This document shows, in pieces, positions 36,601-45,001 of a stretch of 64,000 bases of DNA (position 1 is the stretch's first letter; the number at the start of each line of letters is the position of its first letter). Under the pieces are notes generated by a model. It saw nothing but the letters and a program-made list of their open reading frames with translations, ran no database searches and was not told the origin of the DNA. Source of the stretch: Nocardia albiluteola (GTDB lineage Bacteria; Actinomycetota; Actinomycetes; Mycobacteriales; Mycobacteriaceae); the NCBI RefSeq assembly GCF_018860155.1, contig NZ_JAHKNI010000008.1, positions 310,001 to 374,000 on the forward strand, read 5' to 3'. Both the position numbers and the translations under genes were made by a program.

Positions 36601-36761
36601 CGTTGCGGCTGTTCGCGTTCTACGACACCGCCCTGTTGCCCGCCGCTTATGTGAACAATCTCTTGCAACGGATGCAGGAGATCGTCCTTACCTGTGGTCG
36701 GCACGCCGACCTTCCGCTGGACCGTCTGGTGCCGGCCGACCTGTCGCTGCGTGCGCTGTGA
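33636..36761 (+). CDS. Single-module NRPS, A-PCP-C
   Basis: The 1041-residue protein has an adenylation domain (about 20-510; core motifs VIHTSGSTGRPKPVALSH, NEYGPTEAAVW, YRTGDRGRW, and SGKIDY with the catalytic Lys), a carrier protein (FVELGGDSLLAARA, phosphopantetheine Ser549) and a C-terminal condensation domain (about 610-1041). The C active site reads QHLIADDW: His735 and Asp739 of HHxxxD remain but the first His is Gln. Pocket residues read by eye include Asp and Met at FDMS and Val-Trp after GPTEAA; they fit no code I know. There is no thioesterase, so C may release the acyl unit onto a hydroxyl or amine of the terpenoid. Confidence 0.93.
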   Translation: MDDSGREGPVVNDRPAQAVSLLTMLHASATRRAAAVAVIDAGRRLTYRDLLDEAHGFAEYLVKCGVREGVPVASCLPRGVAAVVTQLAVLTIGAVYVPVDPAHPDPLLRQLLSGVRSRHLVVERERDAVGDAQQIVLGDPAIPRSSSGRTWPEPPMDALAIVIHTSGSTGRPKPVALSHRAIANSTRARLHRYHRGVGEFAMASPMTFDMSLVGIWWTFATGGTLRILAPDTAGMFSELADALSAGTLTHTMLTPSVYRQVLSTVDKPAPTLQQILVGGEPCPADLVEEHYRRMPEVELTNEYGPTEAAVWCAGATLRPGEDVVIGTPVLNTEILVLDGDRQVLPAGEFGELCIGGPSLADGYLGLPELTSTVFIPHPADPSRRIYRTGDRGRWRPDGRLEIRGRLDEQVKVRGHRVELGGVATVLRAAAGVRDAVVSKRADRLVAYVTGEAADPETLYSELRRHADQLLPEYERPAAYVLLPGLPLAVSGKIDYAALPEPAVARPELSSAYVPPALPSEHRIAAIFSGLLDVHPIGLHDNFVELGGDSLLAARAAHLIGDEFSVHAPIRTAFDQPTVARLAAWLATAPPARDRIAVTGSAAAAPAGRLPLTEIQASTWAYDQALRWNTVAGPDFTLSATYRINGALDVGALGEAVDELVNRHEALRTSLWLRPGEEYQLIGQPATGLLRVAGPRAELADLLRAEPLEPASGRVFAADLISYSDVEHQLSVRVQHLIADDWSFRLIERELSELYADLLAGRAPGLDPAPSYYSAITQATTTISAADQMYWAEKCRGVRPVELIPPERLRRPDAVHRVMGTSVVVPAADFLRLVRANQVTLHTAVYAMTHALVAADTGAQDITLNTVNAARRNAELEQTVGLFVDTAIVRQRFSPGLTFQDSLRPAADELDATYRHSNATMSALCAQVPEMLAMMVDAQPIMFETVAPVAGLRLANCSIQRRDPFDAGYDGQPYRLPVGLTLIVRPEGTALRLFAFYDTALLPAAYVNNLLQRMQEIVLTCGRHADLPLDRLVPADLSLRAL

Positions 36762-36769
36762 CACCGGCA

Positions 36770-36796
36770 GAGCGCCGGGCGTTCGGCCCGGCGCTC
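36770..36796. terminator. Bidirectional terminator between convergent operons
   Basis: An 11-bp perfect GC-rich stem (arms GAGCGCCGGGC and complement, loop GTTCG) lies in the 62-bp gap between the NRPS stop and the end of the dioxygenase gene. Confidence 0.85.
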
Positions 36797-36823
36797 GGTC
36801 GATGAGGCACAGATTCGCCGCCG

Positions 36824-37672
36824 CTATGATCGGCTCGTTGATGCCTGGCTCTCAGTGTCGACGTGATGTGCCCAGCGTGGCTGCTCGCCCGTTGGCTGGT
36901 CGCCGAGCACGGTGACACGCTGCCCGATCCGGCGTTCGGTGTAGTCGTTGATCGCGTGGTGCTGCGTGGCCCGGTTGTCCCACATCGCGATCGCGCTCTC
37001 CTGCCAGCGGAAACGGCAGACGTTCGCGGGGCGCTCGGAGATCTCGAACAGCAGCCCGAGCAGCGCGTCGCTCTCGTCCTTGCGCAGTTGCGGGATGCGC
37101 GTGGTGAACATGCGGTTCACGTACAGCGACCGGCGCCCGGTGATCGGATGGGTACGCACCACCGGATGCTCGGCCTCGCTGCGGAAGGCGCCCCCGGGGA
37201 CGGCGAAGACGTGCTGCGCGGTCAGGCCGGTCAGCAGGTCGCGTATGGGCGCGGACAACGTCTCGTAGGCCAGGTACTGGTTGCTCCACATAGTGTCACC
37301 GCCCCAGGGCGGGCAGCGCACGATCTGCAGGATCGACGCGATCGGCGGGCTCTGGCTGAAGGTGACGTCGGTGTGCCAGACGTCGGCCTTGGCGCCCTGG
37401 TCCGAATCCAGCACCACTATCTCGTCGTGGCCGTCCAGTTTGGGCAGGAACGGGTGCACCTCCAGTTCGCCGAACCGGCGCCCGAATGCCTTGTGCCCCT
37501 GCGGGCTCAGCCCGGCCGCGTCGGGGAAGAACAGCACGAGGTGTTCGAGCAGCAGCGCGTGCAGCTGCTCGAACACCTCGTCCGTGAGATTTTCCAGATC
37601 GACGCCGTGCACCTCGGCGCCGAGCGCGCCGGAGATCGGGCGCGCGTCGATAGAGTTTTCCGTGCTGACCAT
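36824..37672 (-). CDS. TauD/TfdA-type Fe(II)/2-oxoglutarate dioxygenase
   Basis: The 282-residue dioxygenase starts at ATG 37672 (frame open further, but the conserved GALGAEVHGVDLENLTDE start follows here). Iron ligands His100 and Asp102 lie in DVWHTDVTF and the distal His in NRATQHHAINDY; the 2-oxoglutarate Arg is in RRIGQRVTVLGD. It is last of the seven-gene terpenoid operon, 29 bp after the methyltransferase. It probably hydroxylates or desaturates the product late in the pathway. Confidence 0.92.
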   Translation of the reverse strand: MVSTENSIDARPISGALGAEVHGVDLENLTDEVFEQLHALLLEHLVLFFPDAAGLSPQGHKAFGRRFGELEVHPFLPKLDGHDEIVVLDSDQGAKADVWHTDVTFSQSPPIASILQIVRCPPWGGDTMWSNQYLAYETLSAPIRDLLTGLTAQHVFAVPGGAFRSEAEHPVVRTHPITGRRSLYVNRMFTTRIPQLRKDESDALLGLLFEISERPANVCRFRWQESAIAMWDNRATQHHAINDYTERRIGQRVTVLGDQPTGEQPRWAHHVDTESQASTSRS

Positions 37673-37701
37673 TGTCGTCCGTCCTGTGCGTATTGTCCGG
37701 A

Positions 37702-38709
37702 TCACGGTCGCGCGCACTCGACGACGACCAGGCCCCCTGGCCAACTCCGCGAGCGACGCACCACGAGCCCCGCGTTGATCGCGAGGTTCTCGGTATCGGC
37801 GAGGGAACGCTCCTGACCGCCGAGCAGCACCAGCGACTGCAGGTCGAAGGACGTGGTGCGCTTGGCATGGTCCTCGCCCGCCAGCACCTCCACGATCAGT
37901 ACGCGGCCGTCCGGGCCGACGGCCTCCGCGCAACGGCGCAGAATCGCCTCGGCATTCTCGTCGTTCCAGTCGGTAAGCACGCGGGACACCACGTAGACGT
38001 CCCGGCCGGCCGGGAGCGGATCGAAGAAGCTGCCGGGTACGAATTCGGCGCGGTCGGCGACCCCGGCAGCCTGCAGCGCCTCGCGCGCCTCGGTGACCAC
38101 CGGAGGCAGGTCGAGCACCTCGCCGCGCAGGTGTGGTTGCGCCATAAGGACATCGGCCAGCAGCGCACCGATGCCGCCGCCGACATCGATCACGGTGTGC
38201 ACATCGGTCCAGTCGTACTCAGCGGCCAGCACCGGCCCGGTCTGCCAGGCATAGGCGGCCATCACGCCGCCGAAGAAGCGACGCAGCTCGTCATTGTGCT
38301 GATAGTCCGACCAGAAGGGGACGCCGTGCACCGCGCCGTAGGCGGACCCGCCGGTGCGGATGGAGTGCAGCATCCCGGTGAACGCGAGATCCATTCTGGT
38401 GCCGGGGCTTTCCAGGTTCAGCCAGCCGCGGAACCAGGTACCGTCCTCGGAGAGCAGCTGCCGGGACAGGTCGGTGAGTCCGTACTGCTGTGGCCCGGTC
38501 TCGGTGAACAGGTCGATGCTCACCAGGTGGCGCAGCAGTCGGCCGAGCGACTCCCGGTGCGCGCCACTGGCTTTCGCGAGTCCGTCCAGGTCGGTGGTGC
38601 CCTCGGCGACGAGTTCGGGGATGCGCAGGGTGATCGCGGTCCGCACCGCGAACGGTGTCGCCAGATCGATCAGGCTCGCCAGCCGGGCGCTCGGATCGGT
38701 GGATTCCAT
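37702..38709 (-). CDS. SAM-dependent O-methyltransferase (CrtF/hydroxyneurosporene type)
   Basis: The 335-residue protein has an N-terminal winged-helix dimerisation domain (VRTAITLRIPELVAEG, LGRLLRHLVSIDLFTE) and a class I SAM domain with HTVIDVGGGIGALLADVLMA, VLDLPPVV and the FVPGSFFDPLP and SRVLTDWNDE loops that carry the catalytic His/Asp region in this family (here DWND). It methylates a hydroxyl, presumably phenolic, of the cluster product. Gap of 20 bp after the FAD monooxygenase. Confidence 0.9.
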   Translation of the reverse strand: MESTDPSARLASLIDLATPFAVRTAITLRIPELVAEGTTDLDGLAKASGAHRESLGRLLRHLVSIDLFTETGPQQYGLTDLSRQLLSEDGTWFRGWLNLESPGTRMDLAFTGMLHSIRTGGSAYGAVHGVPFWSDYQHNDELRRFFGGVMAAYAWQTGPVLAAEYDWTDVHTVIDVGGGIGALLADVLMAQPHLRGEVLDLPPVVTEAREALQAAGVADRAEFVPGSFFDPLPAGRDVYVVSRVLTDWNDENAEAILRRCAEAVGPDGRVLIVEVLAGEDHAKRTTSFDLQSLVLLGGQERSLADTENLAINAGLVVRRSRSWPGGLVVVECARP

Positions 38710-38729
38710 GGGTACTGAGGTCCTTTCGG

Positions 38730-39992
38730 TCAGGCCCAGGCGGGTAGGCGCCGGGCGCGTGGGTCTGGGAGGAGGCCGATCTGATGCAACCGGTCCAGCG
38801 GTGTGATCCGGTGCGTGCCGAGGCCGGACATGTTGTGCATGACGGTGTAGCTCAGTCGCCGGTTGGCCCCGGTGTGGCGCAGCGCTCGCCGGCCGAGGGT
38901 GCGGCCGAGCCGGGACAGGTCGGTCAGCATGCGCGCCGCGTTATGGCTCGTCTGGCCGATGTGTGCCAGGTTCGGCAGCCGCGCGGCCTCGTATTCGGCG
39001 AGCGCGCGGTCCACATCGGACGGATCGAGCCGGGCCGAGATGGCGCCGATGCGCACGGCGAGCTCGTGGGCGTCGACGATCGCGCTGTTCATACCCTGCG
39101 CGGCCATCGGATGCACCATGTGCCCCGACTCGCCGACGAGCGCGAGACCCGGTGCCGTCAGTGTCCCGGCGAGGAACCGGGACACCGGCAGCAGCTGCCG
39201 GGTGTGCAGGCTCTTGGGCAGTGCGTCGCCGAACGCGGCGAGTGCCGGCAGGTCGTCGACGAGACCGTCGGCCCACCGCACCAGCGCATCGTCGTCCAGG
39301 CCACGCAGCTCGTCCGGTTGCGTCTGGACATACAGGCGGACCCGCCCGCCGGGCAGCGGATAGCACAGCCGCAGCCCCCGCCCGGTGGTATAGGCGGTGA
39401 AGTCGGATTCGACGTCGACGCCGTGGATGTCCAGCGCCACCAGCCGATGCGGGTAGTCCGCCTTGTTCGCGGGCACGTCCACGGCCTTGCGCAGCCGGGA
39501 GGAGATGCCGTCCGCGGCCACCACCAGCCGCGCGTCGACCTGCTCCTCGGTCTCTGCGCCGCGTAGTCGCACGCCGGTTACCCGGCCGTCCCCGGCGCGC
39601 GAGAGCCCACCGGCCAGGACGCCCCAGCGCAGCTGCACGGTGCCGGGCAGGTCCTCGGCAAGGGTTTTCAGGATCACCGGATGGTCCTGGGCCAGTAGCC
39701 AATTGGTTGCGCCCGGTAGCTGGTCGTAGTTCAGCGCCATCCGAACCTGCCCGACCCGGTCCCGCGCCACCAGCCGGGACAATCGCAGGGCTCCGCGCTG
39801 TTCCAGCAGAGGTGCTACGCCCCAGCGGCGCAGGATGTTCAGCGCTCCCGGCTGGAGCACCTCGCCCTTGGCTGCCGTGGTGTAGGTGGCTTGCTTGTCC
39901 ACCACCAGCACCTCGAGACCCAATGCGCCCAACGCGTGTGCGGTGGCCAGTCCGGCCACGCCCGCGCCGCAGACCACGACGTCAGTGCGCAT
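38730..39992 (-). CDS. FAD-dependent monooxygenase, probable prenyl epoxidase
   Basis: The 420-residue flavoprotein has VVVCGAGVAGLATAHALG, LVVAADGISSRLRKAV and LALVGESGHMVHPMAAQGMNSAIVDAHEL (the GD motif has GE instead of GD). ATG 39992 lies inside the end of the cyclase gene (11-bp overlap), so the two are translationally coupled. In meroterpenoid pathways such an enzyme epoxidises the terminal double bond of the prenyl chain, and the adjacent cyclase then opens the epoxide. This role is inferred from that pairing. Confidence 0.88.
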   Translation of the reverse strand: MRTDVVVCGAGVAGLATAHALGALGLEVLVVDKQATYTTAAKGEVLQPGALNILRRWGVAPLLEQRGALRLSRLVARDRVGQVRMALNYDQLPGATNWLLAQDHPVILKTLAEDLPGTVQLRWGVLAGGLSRAGDGRVTGVRLRGAETEEQVDARLVVAADGISSRLRKAVDVPANKADYPHRLVALDIHGVDVESDFTAYTTGRGLRLCYPLPGGRVRLYVQTQPDELRGLDDDALVRWADGLVDDLPALAAFGDALPKSLHTRQLLPVSRFLAGTLTAPGLALVGESGHMVHPMAAQGMNSAIVDAHELAVRIGAISARLDPSDVDRALAEYEAARLPNLAHIGQTSHNAARMLTDLSRLGRTLGRRALRHTGANRRLSYTVMHNMSGLGTHRITPLDRLHQIGLLPDPRARRLPAWA

Positions 39993-41670
39993 CGCGGGCA
40001 CCTCCCGCCGACGCGTCGCGATAGCCGGAAAGTGCTTGCAGTGCAAGACCATTCGCCAGCCCGCCATTGGGATAGCGGCAGACGTGCCGCACGTACTCGT
40101 TGATTCTGGCCGCGGGCCAGGAACCATCGGCCAGCTGTGCGTCCAGCAGCCACCGTGTTCCGCTGCGCACGATCGGCGCGTCGGCCGGGACGCCCGCACT
40201 CGACAATGCCGACAACGCCCAGGCCGTCTCTTCGACGGTACCGGGTTCCTCGCCCGTGCCGGTGCTCCAGGAGCCGTCGGCCAGCGCGGTGCGCAGCAGC
40301 CAGTCCCTGGCTTTCACCGCGACCGGACTCGCACCCTGACCTGCCTTGACCAGGGTGCGCAGCACCGCCGAGGTGCCGGCGGTGTGCATCCGATACCAGA
40401 CCGACTCGAACGTGCCGTCGGGTCCTTGCGCGGCGCCCAGCCAGCGCACCCCGCTGGACACCCGCACGTCGTCGGCCGATACGCCCGCGTCGAGTAGTGC
40501 GTCGAGTGCCTGCGCGGTCATGTGCGGACATGGACCGCTGTTGGCCACCTTGGTGTTTCGCACGCACAGACCCCACGATCCCCTGCTGTCCTGCTGCGCG
40601 GACAGCCAGCCGAGGCCGCGTTCGATGCTCGGCCGCTGGTCGGTCCCGGGCAGTGCAGTCAGCACCGACACGATCTCGCCGGTCTCCAGCGTCGCGGGCC
40701 AGCCGCGAGGGCCGGACCAGCCCCAGAAGCCCGGCGGACAGCCGAACGCGGTGAACGGGCGGTCCTGCTGGTCGCGCAGGAACAGCTGTTTGGTGGCGAG
40801 CAACCGCTCGTCGGCGGCGTAGCCGGCGGCTATCAGCCCGGCACCCGCGTACATCGACCAGGTCAGGTCGAGGGTCCCGGAGTTCCACGAACCATCGGGG
40901 TTCACCTTGTCCCGCAACCACGCCACCGCACCCGCGACCATGTCCGGCGCCAGCTTCGCCCGGGCCAGGCCTGCCGTGATCAGCCCGGTCACCCAGGCGT
41001 CGTCGCACCAGCCCCCGGTGCTGCCCTCGTGCTCGTAGATCTGCCGGATGATCGACAGTGCGTTCGGCTCGCCCGCCTTCGCCAGCGACCGTAACAGTGG
41101 GTTGGTCGGCCGGTACCGGGTCTGCGCGAGGCCCAGTGCGGCGACCATCGGCGAGCGCAGGTCGAACAGCCTGCGGAACAGGCCGGGAAAAAGCGCCAGT
41201 TCCAACGGGAACCGCCGCATCTCGCGCGGTGTCAGCCAGCCAACGTAGCCGTAGAACTGGCGACACCAGGCGACCACCTCGGGGTGCGGGATGGCCTCGA
41301 GACCACCATAGCGTTCCAGCCAGCGCCGACCGAGATCGACGTGGTGCGCCGCATCGGCGGGCGCGACCAGGTGCAGGGTCGCGGCGGCCACCGCGGTGGG
41401 CCCGGCCTCGGCGGTCCCACCGGGCACCATGCTCCAGCCGCCGTCGGGCAACTGGGTCCGGCGCAGCCAGTCCGACCCGAGTTCGATCTCCCTCGCCGCC
41501 CCCTCGGGATCGGCGAACCACAGCGCGGAGACCGCACCGACCGTGCTCAACGTGGAGGTCAGCGCACCGTCGCCGTAGTCGAACACGCCGTCGGGGCGCT
41601 GCACCGCGAACAGCGCCTCCGCGCCCGCGTCGATGGCGTCGGTAATCTGGTCCGTCGTGCGAGATGTCAT
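39982..41670 (-). CDS. Squalene/oxidosqualene cyclase-like terpene cyclase
   Basis: The 562-residue class II cyclase has an alpha/alpha-barrel fold with several QW motifs (VQRPDGVF, QLPDGGWS, NPDGSWN, QQDSRGSW, ALADGSWS, QLADGSWP). In squalene-hopene cyclases the acid is DxDD, in oxidosqualene cyclases DCT after WP. Here the aligned stretch is GWPATLETGE (residues 323-332), so the canonical Asp is missing and Glu329 is the nearest acid. It overlaps the UbiA gene upstream by 4 bp and the epoxidase downstream by 11 bp. It probably cyclises an epoxidised prenyl chain attached to an aromatic core. Confidence 0.88.
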   Translation of the reverse strand: MTSRTTDQITDAIDAGAEALFAVQRPDGVFDYGDGALTSTLSTVGAVSALWFADPEGAAREIELGSDWLRRTQLPDGGWSMVPGGTAEAGPTAVAAATLHLVAPADAAHHVDLGRRWLERYGGLEAIPHPEVVAWCRQFYGYVGWLTPREMRRFPLELALFPGLFRRLFDLRSPMVAALGLAQTRYRPTNPLLRSLAKAGEPNALSIIRQIYEHEGSTGGWCDDAWVTGLITAGLARAKLAPDMVAGAVAWLRDKVNPDGSWNSGTLDLTWSMYAGAGLIAAGYAADERLLATKQLFLRDQQDRPFTAFGCPPGFWGWSGPRGWPATLETGEIVSVLTALPGTDQRPSIERGLGWLSAQQDSRGSWGLCVRNTKVANSGPCPHMTAQALDALLDAGVSADDVRVSSGVRWLGAAQGPDGTFESVWYRMHTAGTSAVLRTLVKAGQGASPVAVKARDWLLRTALADGSWSTGTGEEPGTVEETAWALSALSSAGVPADAPIVRSGTRWLLDAQLADGSWPAARINEYVRHVCRYPNGGLANGLALQALSGYRDASAGGARDAH

Positions 41671-42659
41671 ATCTGGCCAACCATTCCGTGCGTTTCGAGT
41701 CCGGTCGGGGGAAGTTCGTGCCGGGAGCGCATCAGTGCCTGGGTCGACCCGCTGAACAGCAGCACCGGCAGCAGCACCAGCACGGCCGTGAGCACTCCGA
41801 CCCCGGTGACGATGACCGAAGCGGCCAGCACCAGTCGTTCGATAACCAGGAGCTCATGCGCGCGCAACGCCCGCGCCCGGGTGGCGGCCGGTGTCATCGC
41901 GAACAGCGGCACGATCGCGGCGACCCCGATAGCGGCCGCGCATCCGAGCAGGACCAGGCAGGCGGCCCGATCGTGCAGCAGCAGTAGGGCGCCGATGAGG
42001 GCGACCGCGATGGCGGCGGAGTACAGCACCAGCGCGAGCCGCACCGAATACGGCACGCCGTGGCGGGCGGGCACCGACCGGTAGCCGCCGGCCCGGTCGC
42101 CGGCCACATCGCGGATCGCGCCCACCAGGTTGGACGCGGTGTCGTGCAACAGGAACAGTGGCGTCAGGGCCAGCACCGGCCAGGTCGGCAACGGATCCGC
42201 TGTCATCGCGCCGACCAGGAAAGCCAGCACGGTGATCAGCCCCCGCACCACGTTGCCGACCAGGCCCCGACCCTTGTACACCCGGCTGTAGGCGACGATC
42301 CCGGTCATGGCCAGCGCGAACAGCGCCAGTGCCCGCCAGTTCGCGGCGACGACCACGAGCGCGGAGCCCAGCGCGCAGCAGATCCCGCCCACCAGCGCCG
42401 CCGTTGCGGACAGCCGGCCGGACGGGATGGGCCGCTGCGGTTTGGCGATCGCGTCCAGCTCACGGTCGAAGTAGTCGCCGAGGTAGTGCCCGGCCAGCCA
42501 GCCCAATGCCGGAGCGGCCGCCGCGGCCGCGAACTCACCGGCGCGATCGGCGCCCGCGAGGCTCGCACCGGCCACCCCGACGAGCGCGGGATAGCAGAGC
42601 GTGTACGGGCGCCAGGTCTGCACGTGTGCGACGACCGCGCGTCGCAGGACGGTCCACAT
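41667..42659 (-). CDS. UbiA-family prenyltransferase
   Basis: The 330-residue membrane protein has about eight or nine transmembrane helices. The first Asp-rich motif is in GHYLGDYFDRELDAIAKPQRPI, the second in HDTASNLVGAIRDVAGDRAGG. These bind the Mg-diphosphate of the prenyl donor. UbiA enzymes attach the prenyl chain to an aromatic or other acceptor. It starts 3 bp after the prenyl diphosphate synthase gene, which would supply the donor. The acceptor is unknown; no aromatic-acid synthase gene lies in the cluster. Confidence 0.93.
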   Translation of the reverse strand: MWTVLRRAVVAHVQTWRPYTLCYPALVGVAGASLAGADRAGEFAAAAAAPALGWLAGHYLGDYFDRELDAIAKPQRPIPSGRLSATAALVGGICCALGSALVVVAANWRALALFALAMTGIVAYSRVYKGRGLVGNVVRGLITVLAFLVGAMTADPLPTWPVLALTPLFLLHDTASNLVGAIRDVAGDRAGGYRSVPARHGVPYSVRLALVLYSAAIAVALIGALLLLHDRAACLVLLGCAAAIGVAAIVPLFAMTPAATRARALRAHELLVIERLVLAASVIVTGVGVLTAVLVLLPVLLFSGSTQALMRSRHELPPTGLETHGMVGQI

Positions 42660-42662
42660 CGC

Positions 42663-43715
42663 CTACCGGTCCCGGTTGATCGACGCCTCGGCGATGTCGC
42701 TGAGCAGTTCCACTCCCGCTGCTCCCGGCAGTCCGGTCAGGTCCGCTCGCGCCGCGGCGATCTCGGCCATCGCCCGTGCCCTGCTGGTCGCGATCGCGCC
42801 CGTGCGGTCGAGCAGTTCGCCCATGAGCCGGTATGCCTCTTCGGTGGGCAGCCGACCGGACAGTGCCTCGGCAAACCGTCGCCGATCGGTGTGCGTGGCC
42901 GACCGATAGCCGGTCAATACCGGAAAGGTCGGCCGCAGGTTCCCGATGTCGCTGGTTTTCGGCTTTCCCGTGTGGTCGGTGTCGGTCAGGTAAGGGAGCA
43001 GGTCGTCGTAGATCTGGAAGGCGACCCCGAGATGTTCGGCATAGCGCGTGATCGCCGCGACCTGCTCGGGGCTGCCGCCGCCGAGGATCGCGCCGACGCG
43101 GCACGCGCCGCGGAACAGCGCGCCGGTCTTCAGCGCAACCATCTGTTCGTAGTCGGAGATCTCGCAGGCCAGATCGCCGACCAGTTCGGCCTCCCGCGCC
43201 TGGCCGCGGCACACGTCCGCCCCGGCGTCGGCGAGCACACGCGCGGCCTCCAGGATGGCCTCCGGCGGCCGGTTGCACTCGGCCAGCGTGCTGAACACGG
43301 TCAGTATCAGGTAGTCCCCGGTGACCAGGGCATCGGCCATGCCATAGCGGGCATGCACCGAGGGACGCCCCCGGCGCAGCTCGTCGTCATCGATGACATC
43401 GTCGTGAATCAGCGTGGCCACGTGCAGGTACTCCACGGCCATCGCGGCGGGCGATACGCTGGCCCACCCCCCGCCGACCGCCTCGGTCGCTCCGAACAAC
43501 AGCAGCGGCCGCAGCATCTTGCCCGGCGCGAGCAACGCGTATCCGGCGATGTCCGGGATCCGGTCGTCACGGTTCGACCAGCGCCTGTCCAGCTCCCGGG
43601 TGACCTCGTCGACCAGTGCCGCGGAATTGATCTCGGCGATCGTGGCACGGGACTCGGGTGTGTTCGTCGCGGCCACGTCACCGGCTCCTACGGGGTCGGG
43701 GCACAACAATGTCAT
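42663..43715 (-). CDS. Polyprenyl (GGPP-type) diphosphate synthase
   Basis: The 350-residue E-isoprenyl diphosphate synthase has the first Asp-rich motif HDDVIDDDE, the GRPS loop and a second motif YDDLLPYLTDTDHTGKP of the DDLL...D..TGK kind seen in actinobacterial GGPP synthases. Small residues (Ala, Thr) at the fourth and fifth positions before the first motif predict C20 or longer. Its start overlaps the aminotransferase stop by 4 bp. Provides the terpenoid chain for UbiA. Confidence 0.92.
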   Translation of the reverse strand: MTLLCPDPVGAGDVAATNTPESRATIAEINSAALVDEVTRELDRRWSNRDDRIPDIAGYALLAPGKMLRPLLLFGATEAVGGGWASVSPAAMAVEYLHVATLIHDDVIDDDELRRGRPSVHARYGMADALVTGDYLILTVFSTLAECNRPPEAILEAARVLADAGADVCRGQAREAELVGDLACEISDYEQMVALKTGALFRGACRVGAILGGGSPEQVAAITRYAEHLGVAFQIYDDLLPYLTDTDHTGKPKTSDIGNLRPTFPVLTGYRSATHTDRRRFAEALSGRLPTEEAYRLMGELLDRTGAIATSRARAMAEIAAARADLTGLPGAAGVELLSDIAEASINRDR

Positions 43716-44710
43716 CGGTCCACTCCGGCGAACCGCAGGGCCAGGTCGATGAGGGCGTCGTTGGCCTCGCGCGTGCCGACGGTGACCCGGACACCCGCGC
43801 CGGCGATCTCCCGGACCACGACTCCCTCTGCCGCACAGAACCGGACAAACCGGTCGTTGTCCGCACCGAGCGGCAGCCAGTGGAAGTTCGCCTCGCTGTG
43901 CGGTACGGGCCAGCCGATCCGGCGCAGCGCCGCGTGTACCCGCTCGCGCTCATCCGCCACCTCGGCGCAGTGCCGGCGCATGGCCGCCTCGGCGCGCAGC
44001 GCGGCGAACGCGGCCGCTTGGGCCGTCGTACTGACCCGATAGAAATACCCGCCGGGCGCCAGCCTGGCGATCACCGCCGGGTCCGCGACCAGGTAGCCGA
44101 CGCGAAGCCCGAGCAGCCCATACGATTTGGAGAATGTGCGGACCACGCACACCCGGGCGTCTTCCCGGCAGTGCTGCAGGCCGTTCGCGATCGCTGCGGG
44201 GTCCGCGAAATCGGCGTATGCCTCGTCGATGAGTACCAGAACCTCTGGTGGCAGGTGATCGAGGAACTTCCCGAGCGCGACCCCGTCGACCGTTGTCCCG
44301 GTTGGATTGTTGGGATTGCAGATCAGCACCACTCTGGTGCTCTCGGTGACCGCGGCGGCCATTGCGGAAAGGTCGTGGGTGAAGTCGTTCAGCGGTACCG
44401 CAATCGCGGTCGCGCCGGCATTGCGAGCCAGCAGCGGATACATCTCGAACGACGGCCAGGCGTGTACCACCTCACCGCCGGCCGCGAACGTCGTGAGGAA
44501 CTGCTGTAACAGCGCGCCCGAACCGGGGCCGGCGAGCACATGTCCGGGCGGCACGTCCAGGGTGGTGGCGATGGTGTCGGTCAGCTTCGTCGACAGCGCG
44601 TCGAGGGTGAGGTTCACGGTGTCGGCGGAGGTGATCACGGCCTCCCGGACACCGGGCAGCAGTGCGGAGAAGTTCTCGTTGAGGGATAGCTCGAAACGAA
44701 CGGATGCCAC
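43712..44710 (-). CDS. HisC-like class I/II PLP aminotransferase
   Basis: The 332-residue fold-type I PLP enzyme begins at GTG 44710 (GGAG nine bases upstream; the frame is open further to 44938). It has ELSLNENF, LICNPNNPTGT, VLIDEAYADF, the Schiff-base Lys in VVRTFSKSYGLLGLRVGY and the C-terminal Arg in VTVGTREANDALI. It resembles histidinol-phosphate or aromatic aminotransferases. As first gene of the terpenoid operon it probably makes or consumes an amino or keto acid that ends in the product, possibly the NRPS substrate, and is not part of histidine synthesis. Confidence 0.9.
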   Translation of the reverse strand: MASVRFELSLNENFSALLPGVREAVITSADTVNLTLDALSTKLTDTIATTLDVPPGHVLAGPGSGALLQQFLTTFAAGGEVVHAWPSFEMYPLLARNAGATAIAVPLNDFTHDLSAMAAAVTESTRVVLICNPNNPTGTTVDGVALGKFLDHLPPEVLVLIDEAYADFADPAAIANGLQHCREDARVCVVRTFSKSYGLLGLRVGYLVADPAVIARLAPGGYFYRVSTTAQAAAFAALRAEAAMRRHCAEVADERERVHAALRRIGWPVPHSEANFHWLPLGADNDRFVRFCAAEGVVVREIAGAGVRVTVGTREANDALIDLALRFAGVDR

Positions 44711-45001
44711 GATGTCGATCTCCGTTTCTGCCGGCGCTTTCCGGTATTTCGAATTCGATGGGTTGGCGGGTCCAGGAGGTATTCGCTTCGGGGAGTTGGT
44801 GAATGCCTCGCTGAGTTCGCCGGGCACGGATCTCGAAGATGATTGCTGCCAGCGAGCACTTTCACACCGGCTAGCGCGACGATGTCCATCATCATCGAAA
44901 GTCGTTGCTAGATGGTATGGTACGCCAAAATATGGCACATGTCTCGGCGAAGTTCGAGTCGGAGTACGGCGATCGGGGGCCGTGCCCTGGTGGGCCGACT
45001 C

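Noticed and set aside
42060..44042. 660-codon plus-strand frame through UbiA and prenyl synthase genes
   Set aside because: Antisense shadow; all Asp-rich motifs and overlaps are on the minus strand.
43712..44710. HisC-like gene as a histidine biosynthesis gene
   Set aside because: It is first in a terpenoid operon with no his genes near; assigned as a pathway aminotransferase.
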